From NCBI GenBank assembly GCA_902826455.1, contig CADEEV010000001.1, positions 1-64,000 of the forward strand: a stretch of DNA of 64,000 bases, read 5' to 3'. Origin of the DNA: an uncultured Acidobacteriota bacterium. GTDB lineage: Bacteria; Acidobacteriota; Vicinamibacteria; Fen-336. A program made the translations under genes and the position numbers. Of the stretch, positions 16,450 to 26,604 are shown in pieces; within the stretch, counting starts at the first letter, position 1, and every line of letters starts with the position of its first letter. Under the pieces are notes generated by a model. That model was not told the DNA's origin, ran no database searches, and saw only the letters and a list, made by a program, of their open reading frames with translations.

Positions 16450-17102
16450 ACCCGCTCACGCGCGACACGTTCGCCTTCCTGCGCGACCTGGCCCGGAACA
16501 ACCGCAGGGCGTGGATGGACGCGAACCGTGAGCGCTACGAGACCCACGTCGTCGGGGCGCTGCGCGGGCTGGTGGCCGGGCTCGCGCCGGCCCTCGCCGC
16601 CCTCGACCCGGGCTTCGAGACGAGCGGCCGCTTCGGCACGAACCTGTCGCGCATCAATCGCGACACCCGCTTCGCGAAGGACAAGACGCCCTACCGCACG
16701 CGCGTGTACGTGACGTTCGCGCGGCGCGGCGTGCAGGATGGCGCCCAGTACTTCATCGGCATCGGCGCGGACGTGAGCCTGGGCTTCCGTTGCTACGGAG
16801 GGGCGAAGCACTCGATCCTGCGCACCCTGGGTCCGGTCCGCGCGGCCGACAATCCCGAGTTCCTCCGGGAGGCGCGCACGCATCTGCGGCGTCGCTACGA
16901 GAGCTACTGGTACAAGGGGGGCTCGTGGACGAAGGTCCCGGGTTTTCCGGTCGAGGTCGAGGAGTGGCGCGCCCTGAAAGGCATCGTCGTGCGCCGTCGG
17001 CTCACGGCAAGCGAGGCGCAACGGCCAGGCTTCGTGAAGAGCGTCGCGAGGGCCTTCGAGGATCTCTACCCGCTGCACCGCTTCACGGCGCTGGCCGAGT
17101 AG
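16446..17102 (+). CDS. DUF2461 family protein (TIGR02453)
   Basis: A 218-residue soluble protein that matches DUF2461 throughout: F-A-F-L-R-D-L-A-R-N-N-R-R-A-W-M near the start, S-R-I-N-R-D-T-R-F-A-K-D-K-T-P-Y-R-T in the first third, then an F-I-G-I-G-A-D-V stretch and G-F-V-K-S at the end. Its function is unknown in every organism in which it occurs. The ATG overlaps the TGA of the preceding hydroxylase gene (ATGA), so the two are co-translated, but a joint role is only a guess. The 3' end faces the cellulose-synthase-like gene with a 10-base gap. Confidence 0.85.
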   Translation: MNPLTRDTFAFLRDLARNNRRAWMDANRERYETHVVGALRGLVAGLAPALAALDPGFETSGRFGTNLSRINRDTRFAKDKTPYRTRVYVTFARRGVQDGAQYFIGIGADVSLGFRCYGGAKHSILRTLGPVRAADNPEFLREARTHLRRRYESYWYKGGSWTKVPGFPVEVEEWRALKGIVVRRRLTASEAQRPGFVKSVARAFEDLYPLHRFTALAE

Positions 17103-17112
17103 GGCGGCCGGC

Positions 17113-18600
17113 TCAGGCTTCCTGTTCCCTCACGAACAGGAGCTTGCCGACGTTCTGGAAGAGCGACATGACGCCGGCGTAGAGGAAGCCGAACTGGAAG
17201 ATGAAGATGAACGGCAGCGTCGCGTAGATCTCGTTGGAGATCGCGTACACCGCCATCACGCCGAAGTAGAAGCCGAGCAGCACCTCGGCGAAGGGCACGA
17301 AGTTGAGGGCGCCCTTGTAGCGCTTCTGCTTCCACTCGTCGCCCGCGCCTTCGACGGCGTACTTGGGCGTGCGCGTGAACTCCGACTCCATGCCCAGGAG
17401 CGCCTCGATGACGGCCTTCGCGTTGTTCACCGACAGGCCGATGCCGACGGCCAGCACGGCCGGCAGGTACTTGATGCGCGAGCGCCAGCTCTCGCCGAAG
17501 ATCTCGCGCTGGCTCATCAGGTAGAACGAGCAGACGCTCATGGTGGCGCCCAGGAACAGCGGCACGTCCACGATCATCATCTCGTACCAGCCCATGTTGT
17601 AGCGGATCACCATGGCCGGGAACATCAGGATCGAGAGCAGCACCATCAGCGGATAGGCGAAGTTCGCGGTGAGGTGGAACGTCGCCTCGACCTTGATCGG
17701 GAGCGGCAGGTCGGACGCCAGGATGCGCGGCAGCAGCTTCTTGCACGTCTGGATCGAGCCCTTGGCCCAGCGGTGCTGCTGGCTCTTGAACGCGTTCATC
17801 TCGACGGGGATCTCGGCGGGGGAGACCACGTCCTGGACGAACACGAAACGCCAGCCCTTCATCTGCGCCCGGTAGGACAGGTCGAGGTCCTCGGTGAGCG
17901 TGTCGTGCTGCCAGCCGCCCGCGTCGTCGATCACCGAGCGGCGCCAGATGCCGGCGGTGCCGTTGAAGTTGAAGAAGCGCCCGGCGCGGTTGCGGCCGCC
18001 GTGCTCGAGGATGAAGTGGCCGTCGAGGAGCACCGACTGGACCTGGGTGAGCAGGGAGTACGCGCGGTTCACGTGTCCCCAGCGCACTTGCACCATACCG
18101 ACGCCGGCATCCTGGAAGTGGCCGATCGTCTTCTCGAGGATGTCGACGGGCGCCAGGAAGTCGGCGTCGAAGATCAGGACGAACTCGCCCTTCGCGACCT
18201 TGAGCCCGGCGTCGAGGGCGCCCGCCTTGTAGCCGGTGCGGTCGTCGCGATGCAGGTACTGGATGTCGAAGCCCTGCTCCCGATAGTGCTCGACGGCCGC
18301 TTCCGCGATCGTCACGGTCTCGTCCGTCGAATCGTCGAGGACCTGGATCTCGAGGAGCTCGCGCGGGTAGGCGATCTTCGTGACGGATTCGAGGAGCCGG
18401 TCGACGACGTACATCTCGTTGTAGAGCGGGAGCTGGACGGTGACCCGGGGCAGGCTTTCCGGGCGCGGCGCCGGCAGGGCGCGGTGCTGCTTATTCCGGA
18501 AGTAGTGATACACCATGATGTAGCGGTGGAAGCCGAACACCGCCAGGATCACCAGGGTGAGGAAGTAGAGGCCCAGGATGGCCAGCTCGACAGGACTCAT
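17113..18600 (-). CDS. Processive GT2 glycosyltransferase, cellulose/mannan synthase-like
   Basis: The 495-residue membrane enzyme has one N-terminal span (about 5-25), a cytosolic GT-A domain and four or so C-terminal spans. All processive-polymerase signatures are present: L-D-D-S-T-D-E (D89, D90), F-D-A-D-F (D145, D147), T-E-D-L-D (catalytic base D238) and Q274-Q-H-R-W278. That set is shared by cellulose, glucomannan and related beta-glycan synthases. No PilZ domain, BcsB, cellulase or c-di-GMP gene is adjacent, so the polymer is not known; the CslA-like glucomannan group is a closer match by eye than BcsA, which is much longer. Transcribed alone, with its best promoter about 200 bases upstream. 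Confidence 0.85.
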   Translation of the reverse strand: MSPVELAILGLYFLTLVILAVFGFHRYIMVYHYFRNKQHRALPAPRPESLPRVTVQLPLYNEMYVVDRLLESVTKIAYPRELLEIQVLDDSTDETVTIAEAAVEHYREQGFDIQYLHRDDRTGYKAGALDAGLKVAKGEFVLIFDADFLAPVDILEKTIGHFQDAGVGMVQVRWGHVNRAYSLLTQVQSVLLDGHFILEHGGRNRAGRFFNFNGTAGIWRRSVIDDAGGWQHDTLTEDLDLSYRAQMKGWRFVFVQDVVSPAEIPVEMNAFKSQQHRWAKGSIQTCKKLLPRILASDLPLPIKVEATFHLTANFAYPLMVLLSILMFPAMVIRYNMGWYEMMIVDVPLFLGATMSVCSFYLMSQREIFGESWRSRIKYLPAVLAVGIGLSVNNAKAVIEALLGMESEFTRTPKYAVEGAGDEWKQKRYKGALNFVPFAEVLLGFYFGVMAVYAISNEIYATLPFIFIFQFGFLYAGVMSLFQNVGKLLFVREQEA

Positions 18601-18852
18601 AGGCTCCGGACGACCCTCTTGCGCGCGCTTCCCCTTCCGGCCGCCTTCCGGTCGGGGACCGATTCCACCCTCGCTCAGGTCGGTAGCGGCCGCTCAACCT
18701 TGACAGCCCGGAAGGCGTCAAGGAGCATGACCACAGGAGCGCTGCGACTCTCGCGATCCTGGGTCGTCTCAGGAGCGCGCCAGCCGCGCGGGCACAAACT
18801 CACGATTGTAAGCAAATCCTTTGCCAAGTCAACGTTGGGAGGGTTCTGAGGG
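18601..18852. promoter_or_regulatory. Divergent intergenic region between the processive GT2 and larB
   Basis: The best promoter in this 252-base gap is on the minus strand: TTGACT (18832-18827), 16-base spacer, TACAAT (18810-18805), which would give the GT2 gene a leader of about 195 bases. Within that leader CCTTGAC (18698-18704) and GTCAAGG (18717-18723) form a 7-bp stem with a 12-base loop. A GGGAGGG/GAGGG ribosome site precedes the larB ATG at 18853. I saw no match to a known riboswitch. Confidence 0.5.
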
Positions 18853-19614
18853 ATGGATCCGCGCGATCTCGAGACGCTACTCCGGCAGGTCCGCGACGGG
18901 AGCGTCAGCCCATCGGGGGCCGCCGAACGCCTGAAGACCCTCCCTTTCGAGGATCTGGGCTTCGCGAAGGTCGACCACCACAGGGCTTTACGGCGAGGAT
19001 TCGCGGAAGCGATCTTCGGCGCCGGCAAGGAGCCCGGCCAGATCGTGGCCATCGTGGACCGGATCGTCGAACGCCAACAGAACGCCCTCGTGACGCGTAC
19101 GGGCAGCGACGTGCACGATTTGGTGAAGGCAAAACACCCGTCGGCCGTGTTCCATCGGGCCGCTCGCTGTGTCACGGTGACCGTTCGCGAGCCCGAGCGT
19201 CTCCACGGCCGGATCGCGGTGGTCTGCGCGGGCACCTCCGACATCCCGGTGGCCGAAGAGGCCGCGATCACGGCCGAATTCCACGGCGCGACGGTCGACC
19301 GCGTTCACGACGTCGGCGTCGCCGGCCTGCACCGGCTTCTCGATCGCGCCGCGACCCTGAGGGAGGCCGACGTCGTGGTCGTGGTGGCGGGCATGGAAGG
19401 TGCTCTGCCGTCCGTCGTGGGTGGTCTCGTGGACGCTCCCGTCGTGGCGGTCCCCACGAGCATCGGATACGGCGCCTCGTTCCAGGGTCTGGCGGCGCTC
19501 CTGGCGATGCTGAATTCGTGCGCGTCCGGCATCTCGGTGGTCAACATCGACAACGGCTTCGGAGCGGGCTTCCTGGCCAGTCTGATCCTCAGAAAATCGA
19601 CCCCTCGAGGTTGA
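18853..19614 (+). CDS. larB: LarB, nickel-pincer cofactor biosynthesis carboxylase
   Basis: The 253-residue protein matches LarB over its length: an N-terminal helical part and a C-terminal AIR-carboxylase-like (PurE) domain with A-V-V-C-A-G-T-S-D-I-P-V-A-E-E-A, V-V-V-A-G-M-E-G-A-L-P-S-V-V-G-G-L and P-T-S-I-G-Y-G-A-S. LarB carboxylates nicotinic acid adenine dinucleotide at C5 and releases AMP, the first step towards the nickel-pincer nucleotide of lactate racemase-type enzymes. LarC and LarE, needed for sulphur and nickel insertion, are not in this window, so they must lie elsewhere if the pathway is complete. It precedes mutS2 by 145 bases on the same strand. Confidence 0.9.
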   Translation: MDPRDLETLLRQVRDGSVSPSGAAERLKTLPFEDLGFAKVDHHRALRRGFAEAIFGAGKEPGQIVAIVDRIVERQQNALVTRTGSDVHDLVKAKHPSAVFHRAARCVTVTVREPERLHGRIAVVCAGTSDIPVAEEAAITAEFHGATVDRVHDVGVAGLHRLLDRAATLREADVVVVVAGMEGALPSVVGGLVDAPVVAVPTSIGYGASFQGLAALLAMLNSCASGISVVNIDNGFGAGFLASLILRKSTPRG

Positions 19615-19759
19615 CAAACCTGTTGATCCTTCTCATCTTGTAGGAAGTCCTGTCCAGGCCCGGCGTTCCCGGTGACGGCGACGGACCCCAACTTTTCAGC
19701 CTGACAGGATTCCTACGGGTGTTCCTGTCCCTAAAGCATAGATAGGCGGTCGCTTAGCT
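19615..19759 (+). promoter_or_regulatory. Upstream region of mutS2 with inverted and direct repeats
   Basis: A 145-base gap. TTGACA (19611-19616, overlapping the larB stop) could be a -35. The heptamer TCCTGTC occurs at 19648-19654 and 19723-19729, and its complement GACAGGA at 19703-19709; the flanks extend one pair into an almost perfect inverted repeat (19640-19654 with 19703-19716, one base inserted). ATAGAT (19738-19743) could be a -10 close to the TTG start. This looks like an operator, but the regulator is unknown. Confidence 0.35.
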
Positions 19760-22183
19760 TTGAACGGGAACACGTTCAGAACCCTCGAGTTCGACAAGAT
19801 CCGTACGCTTCTCCTGGCGCATGCCGGGTCGGCGGAGGGTCGCGCCCGGATCGAGGCACTCCGTCCGCTCACCGACGCCGGCCGCGTCCAGGCCGCGCTG
19901 CGCCTGACCAGCGAGGCCGTGCGTCTGGTCGAGTCGCCGGGCCGCCAGCCGTATCACGACCTCCCGGACCTCGCGTTGACCCTGGCCTCGAGCCGCGTCG
20001 AAGGGGTGCATCTCGAGCCCGGCGCCCTGCTCGACGTGGCGTCGTTCATCGAGGGCAGCGTCGAGATCGCGAAGAGCGTCGGAGCCGCGGAGAACGCGCC
20101 CACGCTGTCGCGACGCGCCGCCGGCATCGCCGACGCGACGGACGTCGCGCTCGCCATCCGCGCCGCGATCCTGCCGTCGCGCGAGGTGGCCGACCACGCC
20201 TCGCCGCGACTCGGCCAGATCCGGCGCCAGATCGCGAACCTGCGCGCCTCGCTCCAGTCGGTCCTGGACGGGTTGCTGCGCGGGAAGGATGCCGACCGCA
20301 TCCTGCAGGACAAGCTGGTCACCACCCGCAACGATCGCTACGTGCTCCTGCTCAAGGCCGAGCACCGCGGCCAGCTGCCGGGCATCATCCACGGCAGCTC
20401 GGGCTCCGGTGCCTCGCTCTTCGTGGAGCCGCTGCCGGCCGTCGAGCTCAACAACGACATCGTGGCGCTCCAGGACGACGAGCGGAACGAGGTGATCCGC
20501 ATCCTGCGCGAGCTGACGTCGCGCGTGGGGTTCCGGGCGGACGACCTCGCGGCCGCCTCCGAGATCCTGGGCGAGCTCGACGCCCTCCAGGCCCAGGCCC
20601 TGCTGGCGCGGGAGATGAAGGCGATCGAGCCGGAGATCGCACACGGCCTCGAGCTCGACCTGTTGCGCGCCCGCCATCCGATGCTGATGCCGGCCCTCGC
20701 CGAGCGTCTCGGCGTGCCGCGCCGCACGTCCCGCGAGCCGGTTCCCGTGAGCCTGCGCGTGGGTTTCGGCGAGCCCGTGCTCATCATCAGCGGACCCAAC
20801 ACCGGCGGGAAGACGGTCGCCCTCAAGACCGTAGGCCTCCTGGCGATGATGGCGCAGAGCGGCCTCCACGTGCCCGCCGAGCCCGGCAGCCGTCTGCCGG
20901 TGTTCCGCCGCATCTACGCGGACATCGGCGACGACCAGTCGATCGCCGAGAACCTCTCGACGTTCTCGGCCCATCTCGCGTCGATCGTGGAGATGACGCG
21001 GGACCTCACGGCTCCGTCCCTCGTGCTCCTCGACGAGGTCGGGGCCGGCACGGATCCCACCGAAGGCGGCGGCCTCGGTGTCGCGATCGTGGACCACTTT
21101 CGCGCGGCCGGCGCCATGGTCGTCGCGACCACGCACCACGGCCTGATGAAGGCCTACGCCCAGTCGACGCCGGGCGTGAGCTGCGCGTCGTTCAGCTACG
21201 ACCCCGCGACCTACGAGCCCACCTACCGCCTCGTCCAGGGAGTGCCCGGCCGCAGCCTGGCTCTCGAGATGGCCGAGCGCCTGGGTCTGCCCGCTGACGT
21301 CGTGGCCGACGCGCGCTCGCGCTTGTCGCTGAAGGAGGCCCAGGCCGAGGTCCTGCTGAAGGAGCTCGAGGAGCAGCGCGCCGCCCTCGCGATCGAGGCC
21401 GAGAGCCTGCGCGCGCAGCGCGACGAGATCACGGCCGAGGCGGAGCTGCAGCGCGAGGCGTCGCGGAAGCTGGCCGATCGCAAGCGCAGCGAGGTCGAAA
21501 GCTTCGCGCGCGAGCTGCGCAAGCGCGGTGAGGACGCGGCGCGCAAGGCGGCCGACGCGATCCGGGAGGCCGTGCAGCGCGTCGAGAGCACGCGTCAGTC
21601 GGCGCAGAACGCCGGCGCGCGCGCCCGCACGGAGGTGGTCCAGCAGATCCGCGCGGCCCAGGAGGAAGTGCTGCGCGAGATCGCGCCGGAGGCCGCGGAG
21701 CCCGAGCTCGCGGCGGCGCCGATCGCCGTGGGCAGCCGCGTGCGTGTGAAGGCGCTGGGCGTGATCGGCGAGGTGATGTCGCTGTCGGCCGGCGATGCCG
21801 AGCTCGCCGTCGGCGGCAAACGGATGCAGGTGCCGCGAGCCGAGCTCGTGGTGATCGGCGGCCCGAAGCCCGCCGTGGCTCCCGGCCGCATTGCGACGAA
21901 CTATTCGCCCGCGGCACGAGTCCAAGGGAACGACTTGACGCCGGCCGAGATCAACGTCGTAGGCTTGACCGTCGACGAGGCGCTGCCGAAGGTCGACAAG
22001 TTCCTGGACGAGGCCGCGATGGCCGAACGCCACGAGGTGCGCGTGGTCCACGGCTTCGGCCAGGGCACGCTGCGCAAGGCGGTCGCGGGCCTGCTCGACG
22101 GGCATCCCCACGTCGCCGCGTTCCGTCTGGGCGAAGGCCGCGAGGGCGGCGGCGGCGCCACGGTCGTGGAGCTCAAGGACTAA
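19760..22183 (+). CDS. mutS2: MutS2, endonuclease/ribosome-rescue type MutS homologue
   Basis: The 807-residue protein lacks the mismatch-recognition domain of MutS and has the MutS2 order: clamp/lever core, ATPase with Walker A G-P-N-T-G-G-K-T (about 346-353) and Walker B L-V-L-L-D-E-V-G-A-G-T-D-P, a coiled coil rich in Glu/Arg (about 515-640), a KOW-like segment and a C-terminal Smr nuclease domain with V-V-H-G-F-G-Q-G-T-L-R. The usual Smr L-D-L-H-G motif reads I-N-V-V-G-L, so nuclease activity is less certain. MutS2 proteins suppress recombination or split collided ribosomes. TTG start chosen because it begins the conserved L-E-F-D-K-I segment. Followed one base later by dnaG. Confidence 0.92.
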   Translation: MNGNTFRTLEFDKIRTLLLAHAGSAEGRARIEALRPLTDAGRVQAALRLTSEAVRLVESPGRQPYHDLPDLALTLASSRVEGVHLEPGALLDVASFIEGSVEIAKSVGAAENAPTLSRRAAGIADATDVALAIRAAILPSREVADHASPRLGQIRRQIANLRASLQSVLDGLLRGKDADRILQDKLVTTRNDRYVLLLKAEHRGQLPGIIHGSSGSGASLFVEPLPAVELNNDIVALQDDERNEVIRILRELTSRVGFRADDLAAASEILGELDALQAQALLAREMKAIEPEIAHGLELDLLRARHPMLMPALAERLGVPRRTSREPVPVSLRVGFGEPVLIISGPNTGGKTVALKTVGLLAMMAQSGLHVPAEPGSRLPVFRRIYADIGDDQSIAENLSTFSAHLASIVEMTRDLTAPSLVLLDEVGAGTDPTEGGGLGVAIVDHFRAAGAMVVATTHHGLMKAYAQSTPGVSCASFSYDPATYEPTYRLVQGVPGRSLALEMAERLGLPADVVADARSRLSLKEAQAEVLLKELEEQRAALAIEAESLRAQRDEITAEAELQREASRKLADRKRSEVESFARELRKRGEDAARKAADAIREAVQRVESTRQSAQNAGARARTEVVQQIRAAQEEVLREIAPEAAEPELAAAPIAVGSRVRVKALGVIGEVMSLSAGDAELAVGGKRMQVPRAELVVIGGPKPAVAPGRIATNYSPAARVQGNDLTPAEINVVGLTVDEALPKVDKFLDEAAMAERHEVRVVHGFGQGTLRKAVAGLLDGHPHVAAFRLGEGREGGGGATVVELKD

Positions 22184-22184
22184 C

Positions 22185-23996
22185 GTGGCCTTTCCCGAAG
22201 GGTTCATCGACGAGGTGCGGCGCACGGCGGACATCGTGCGCCTCGTCTCGGACCACGTCGGGCTCAAGAAGATGGGCCAGTCCTGGAAGGGGCTGTGCCC
22301 GTTCCACGACGAGAAGACGCCCTCGTTCAACGTGCGCCAGGAGCCGCCGCTGTTCCACTGTTTCGGCTGCGGGGAGGGCGGCGACGTCTTCAAGTTCGTG
22401 ATGCTCCGCGAGCGCGCGAGCTTCCCGGAGGCCGTCGAGACCGTGGCGCGCCGCTTCGGCATTCCGGTGCCGGAGAACCGCTACGAGCCGGGTCCGGATC
22501 GCAAGGAGAAGGACGAGCTCTTCGCCGTCATGGAAGCGGCCGCCGACCACTTCACGAAGGTGCTGTGGACGCCGCCGGGCACGAAGGCGCGCGAGTACCT
22601 GCTGGGCCGCGGGTTCAAGAAGGAGACCCTCGAGCGCGTCCGCGCCGGAGCGGCGCCCGACTCGTGGAGCGACCTGCTCGACGGGCTGCGCCGCCGGTTC
22701 CCGATCGCGGCGATCGTGAAGGCGGGCCTGGTCCTCGAAAAGCAGGGCGGCGGCGGCCACTACGACCGCTTCCGCAATCGCGCGGTGTTCCCGATCGCGA
22801 ACGAGTCCGGCAAGGTCGTGGCCTTCGGCGCGCGCAGCCTGGATGGCAGCGAGCCGAAGTACCTGAACTCGCCCGAGACGCCGATCTACCAGAAGAGCCG
22901 CACGCTCTACGGCCTCGCCTGGGCGAAGGAAGCGTCTCGGAAGGAAAACCGTCTCGTGCTGATGGAGGGCTACCTCGACGTCGCCCGCGCCCTCGAGGGC
23001 GGCACGGGCGAAGCGGTCGCGACGTGCGGCACGGCCCTGACGCCCGCCCATGCCCGGCTGATCCGCCGCTTTGCCGAGAAGGTGGTCGTGAACTTCGACC
23101 AGGACGAGGCGGGACAGAAGGCGGCGCTCAAGAGCCTCGACTTGCTCGCGGGCGAGGGTCTCGCCGTCAGCGTCGTCACGCTGCCCGCGGGCCACGACCC
23201 CGACTCGTTCGTGAAGGCCGAGGGCGGAAAGGCGTACCGCGACCGGCTCGAGGCGGCGTTGCCGTGGATGGAGTGGCTGATCCGCAAGGCGGCCGCCGAG
23301 AACGACACGAAGACGCCCGGCGGCAAGGCCGCGTACTTCGAAGCGATCCTCCCGTCGCTCGCGAAGGTCGAGAGCGCCGTCGAGCGCTCGGCGTGGCTGT
23401 CCGTGGTCGTGGAGAAGGGCCGTCTCGACGGCGCCGCGGCGTTGTCCGAGCTGAAGCGCGCGCTCGCGACCGGACACGTGCCGGTGGCGGTGCCGGCGGC
23501 GCCGCCCGTCGCCCGCGCCAAGGCGCTGCAGCCGGCCGAGAAGTACCTGCTGACGCTGCTCCTGCAGGAGTGCCCCGGCGTCGACGAAGCCATGGCCGAG
23601 CTCGGCGAGGCGCACCTCGAAGCGCTCGCGTCGGCCGATGTCTTGCGGGCGGCCAAGGCGCTCCAGCGCCGCGGCCAGAAGATCACGGCGTCGGCACTCG
23701 CGGCCGAGGTCGGAGACGAATCCGCGCACCGGCTCATCACCGAGATGGCCGTGAACCCTGCACCCACGGGCAACGCGTCGCCCCTGGCGTGCGCGCGGGA
23801 GATCCAGTGCTGGCCCCTCGAAGCCCGTCTCGAGGAGATCCAGAAGGCGCTGCGCAGCTCCACGGGGGACGAGCTGACGCTGCGCCAGGAACAGGTCCAG
23901 TTGAGACGGCAGATCAACGACCTCTCCCGCCCCGTGGCGGGAGTGGTGAACGCGGCGGTGCCGGACGCGCCCGCCGCGGAGAGCCGGATTGTTTAA
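22185..23996 (+). CDS. dnaG: DNA primase DnaG
   Basis: A full-length 603-residue bacterial primase. The CHC2 zinc finger is complete (C38, H41, C59, C62 in C-P-F-H and F-H-C-F-G-C-G), the RNA-polymerase core follows, and the TOPRIM domain shows the metal-binding glutamate in L-M-E-G-Y-L-D and the aspartates in N-F-D-Q-D-E-A-G. The C-terminal 170 residues form the helical helicase-interaction domain. GTG start one base after the mutS2 stop; rpoD follows after 18 bases. The dnaG-rpoD pair is the core of the classic macromolecular-synthesis operon; rpsU is missing and mutS2 stands in its place. Confidence 0.96.
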   Translation: MAFPEGFIDEVRRTADIVRLVSDHVGLKKMGQSWKGLCPFHDEKTPSFNVRQEPPLFHCFGCGEGGDVFKFVMLRERASFPEAVETVARRFGIPVPENRYEPGPDRKEKDELFAVMEAAADHFTKVLWTPPGTKAREYLLGRGFKKETLERVRAGAAPDSWSDLLDGLRRRFPIAAIVKAGLVLEKQGGGGHYDRFRNRAVFPIANESGKVVAFGARSLDGSEPKYLNSPETPIYQKSRTLYGLAWAKEASRKENRLVLMEGYLDVARALEGGTGEAVATCGTALTPAHARLIRRFAEKVVVNFDQDEAGQKAALKSLDLLAGEGLAVSVVTLPAGHDPDSFVKAEGGKAYRDRLEAALPWMEWLIRKAAAENDTKTPGGKAAYFEAILPSLAKVESAVERSAWLSVVVEKGRLDGAAALSELKRALATGHVPVAVPAAPPVARAKALQPAEKYLLTLLLQECPGVDEAMAELGEAHLEALASADVLRAAKALQRRGQKITASALAAEVGDESAHRLITEMAVNPAPTGNASPLACAREIQCWPLEARLEEIQKALRSSTGDELTLRQEQVQLRRQINDLSRPVAGVVNAAVPDAPAAESRIV

Positions 23997-24014
23997 GGGG
24001 TAACGAGAAAAGCA

Positions 24015-25685
<1,671 letters not shown>

Positions 25686-25695
25686 CGGCCGGCCT

Positions 25696-26604
25696 GTGAT
25701 CCGCCCCGCCGTGTTCCCGGAAGGGGAGCCTCCGAAGGCGCTCGCCGAGCTTCTGGCTCGGGTGGGCGCCGACGGAGGACACGTCCTCGCGGCGTACCGG
25801 GAGCCGGTGGGGGATCACTGGCAGGCGTTCGTGCTGCTGCCCATCGATCGCGTGGAGCCCACGCCGTACCAGCGCGACTTGTCACCCACCCACGCGAAGC
25901 GCCTCCAGGACGTCGTCAAGAAGATCGATCGCTTCGTCGATCCCATCGTGGCAGTCTCGCCGGAGCCGGGCGTCTACTGGACGCCCAACGGCCACCACCG
26001 GCTGACCGCCCTGCGCAAGCTCAAGGCCGAGTGGGTCCCGGCGATCCTCATCCCCGAGGCGGAGGTCGCGTTCCAGATCCTCGCCCTCAACACCGAGAAG
26101 GCCCACAACCTCAAGGAGAAATCCCTCGAGGTCGTGCGCATGTACCGCGGCCTCCTCGAGCAGCGCCCGCGGGACGGCGAGAGCGACTACGCCTTCCAGT
26201 TCGAGGCCCCGCACCTGATCACCCTCGGCATGCTCTACGAGGAGAACAAGCGCTTCGCCGGCGGCGCCTTCGCGCCGATCCTGAAGCGCGTCGACAAGTT
26301 CCTGGACGGCTCCTTCGCGAAGTCGAAGCCGACGCGGGAAGGGCGAGCGGAGTCCGTGAAGGCGGCCGACGCCGCGCTCGGGACCGCCGTGGCGGCTCTC
26401 AAGAAGCGCGGGATCAACCATCCCTTCGTGAAGAACTACGTGCTCGCGCGCACGACGCCGCTCACGCGTCAGCGCAAGACGCTGCCCTCGTTCGACCAGG
26501 CCTTCGCGAAGCTCAAGGCCAACATCGAGGCCTTCGACGTCGCGAAGGTGCGCTACGAGGACGTGCAGCGCGCGGGCATCGCGGCGGTGCCGGCGGGGGA
26601 CTAG
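25696..26604 (+). CDS. ParB/Srx-fold (ParB-N domain) protein
   Basis: A 302-residue protein whose residues about 45-140 form a ParB-N/sulfiredoxin-like domain: [14 protein letters not shown], then [12 protein letters not shown] in place of the chromosomal-ParB G-E-R-R box. The remainder is helical and lacks the helix-turn-helix and dimer domains of a chromosome-partition ParB, and no parA is near. So it is a ParB-related nucleotide-binding or nuclease-like protein of unknown role, not the segregation protein. The GTG start lies 10 bases after rpoD. Its stop TAG and the stop of the convergent amidase share one CTAG. Confidence 0.7.
   Translation: MIRPAVFPEGEPPKALAELLARVGADGGHVLAAYREPVGDHWQAFVLLPIDRVEPTPYQRDLSPTHAKRLQDVVKKIDRFVDPIVAVSPEPGVYWTPNGHHRLTALRKLKAEWVPAILIPEAEVAFQILALNTEKAHNLKEKSLEVVRMYRGLLEQRPRDGESDYAFQFEAPHLITLGMLYEENKRFAGGAFAPILKRVDKFLDGSFAKSKPTREGRAESVKAADAALGTAVAALKKRGINHPFVKNYVLARTTPLTRQRKTLPSFDQAFAKLKANIEAFDVAKVRYEDVQRAGIAAVPAGD

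Noticed and set aside
18601-18798. Possible riboswitch in the leader of the processive GT2 gene
   Set aside because: I found only one short stem and no match to the c-di-GMP, glycine, TPP, SAM or cobalamin consensus that I can recognise.
25696-26604. Chromosome partition gene parB
   Set aside because: No helix-turn-helix, no parA neighbour, no parS-like sites seen, and the G-E-R-R box is changed to G-H-H-R.
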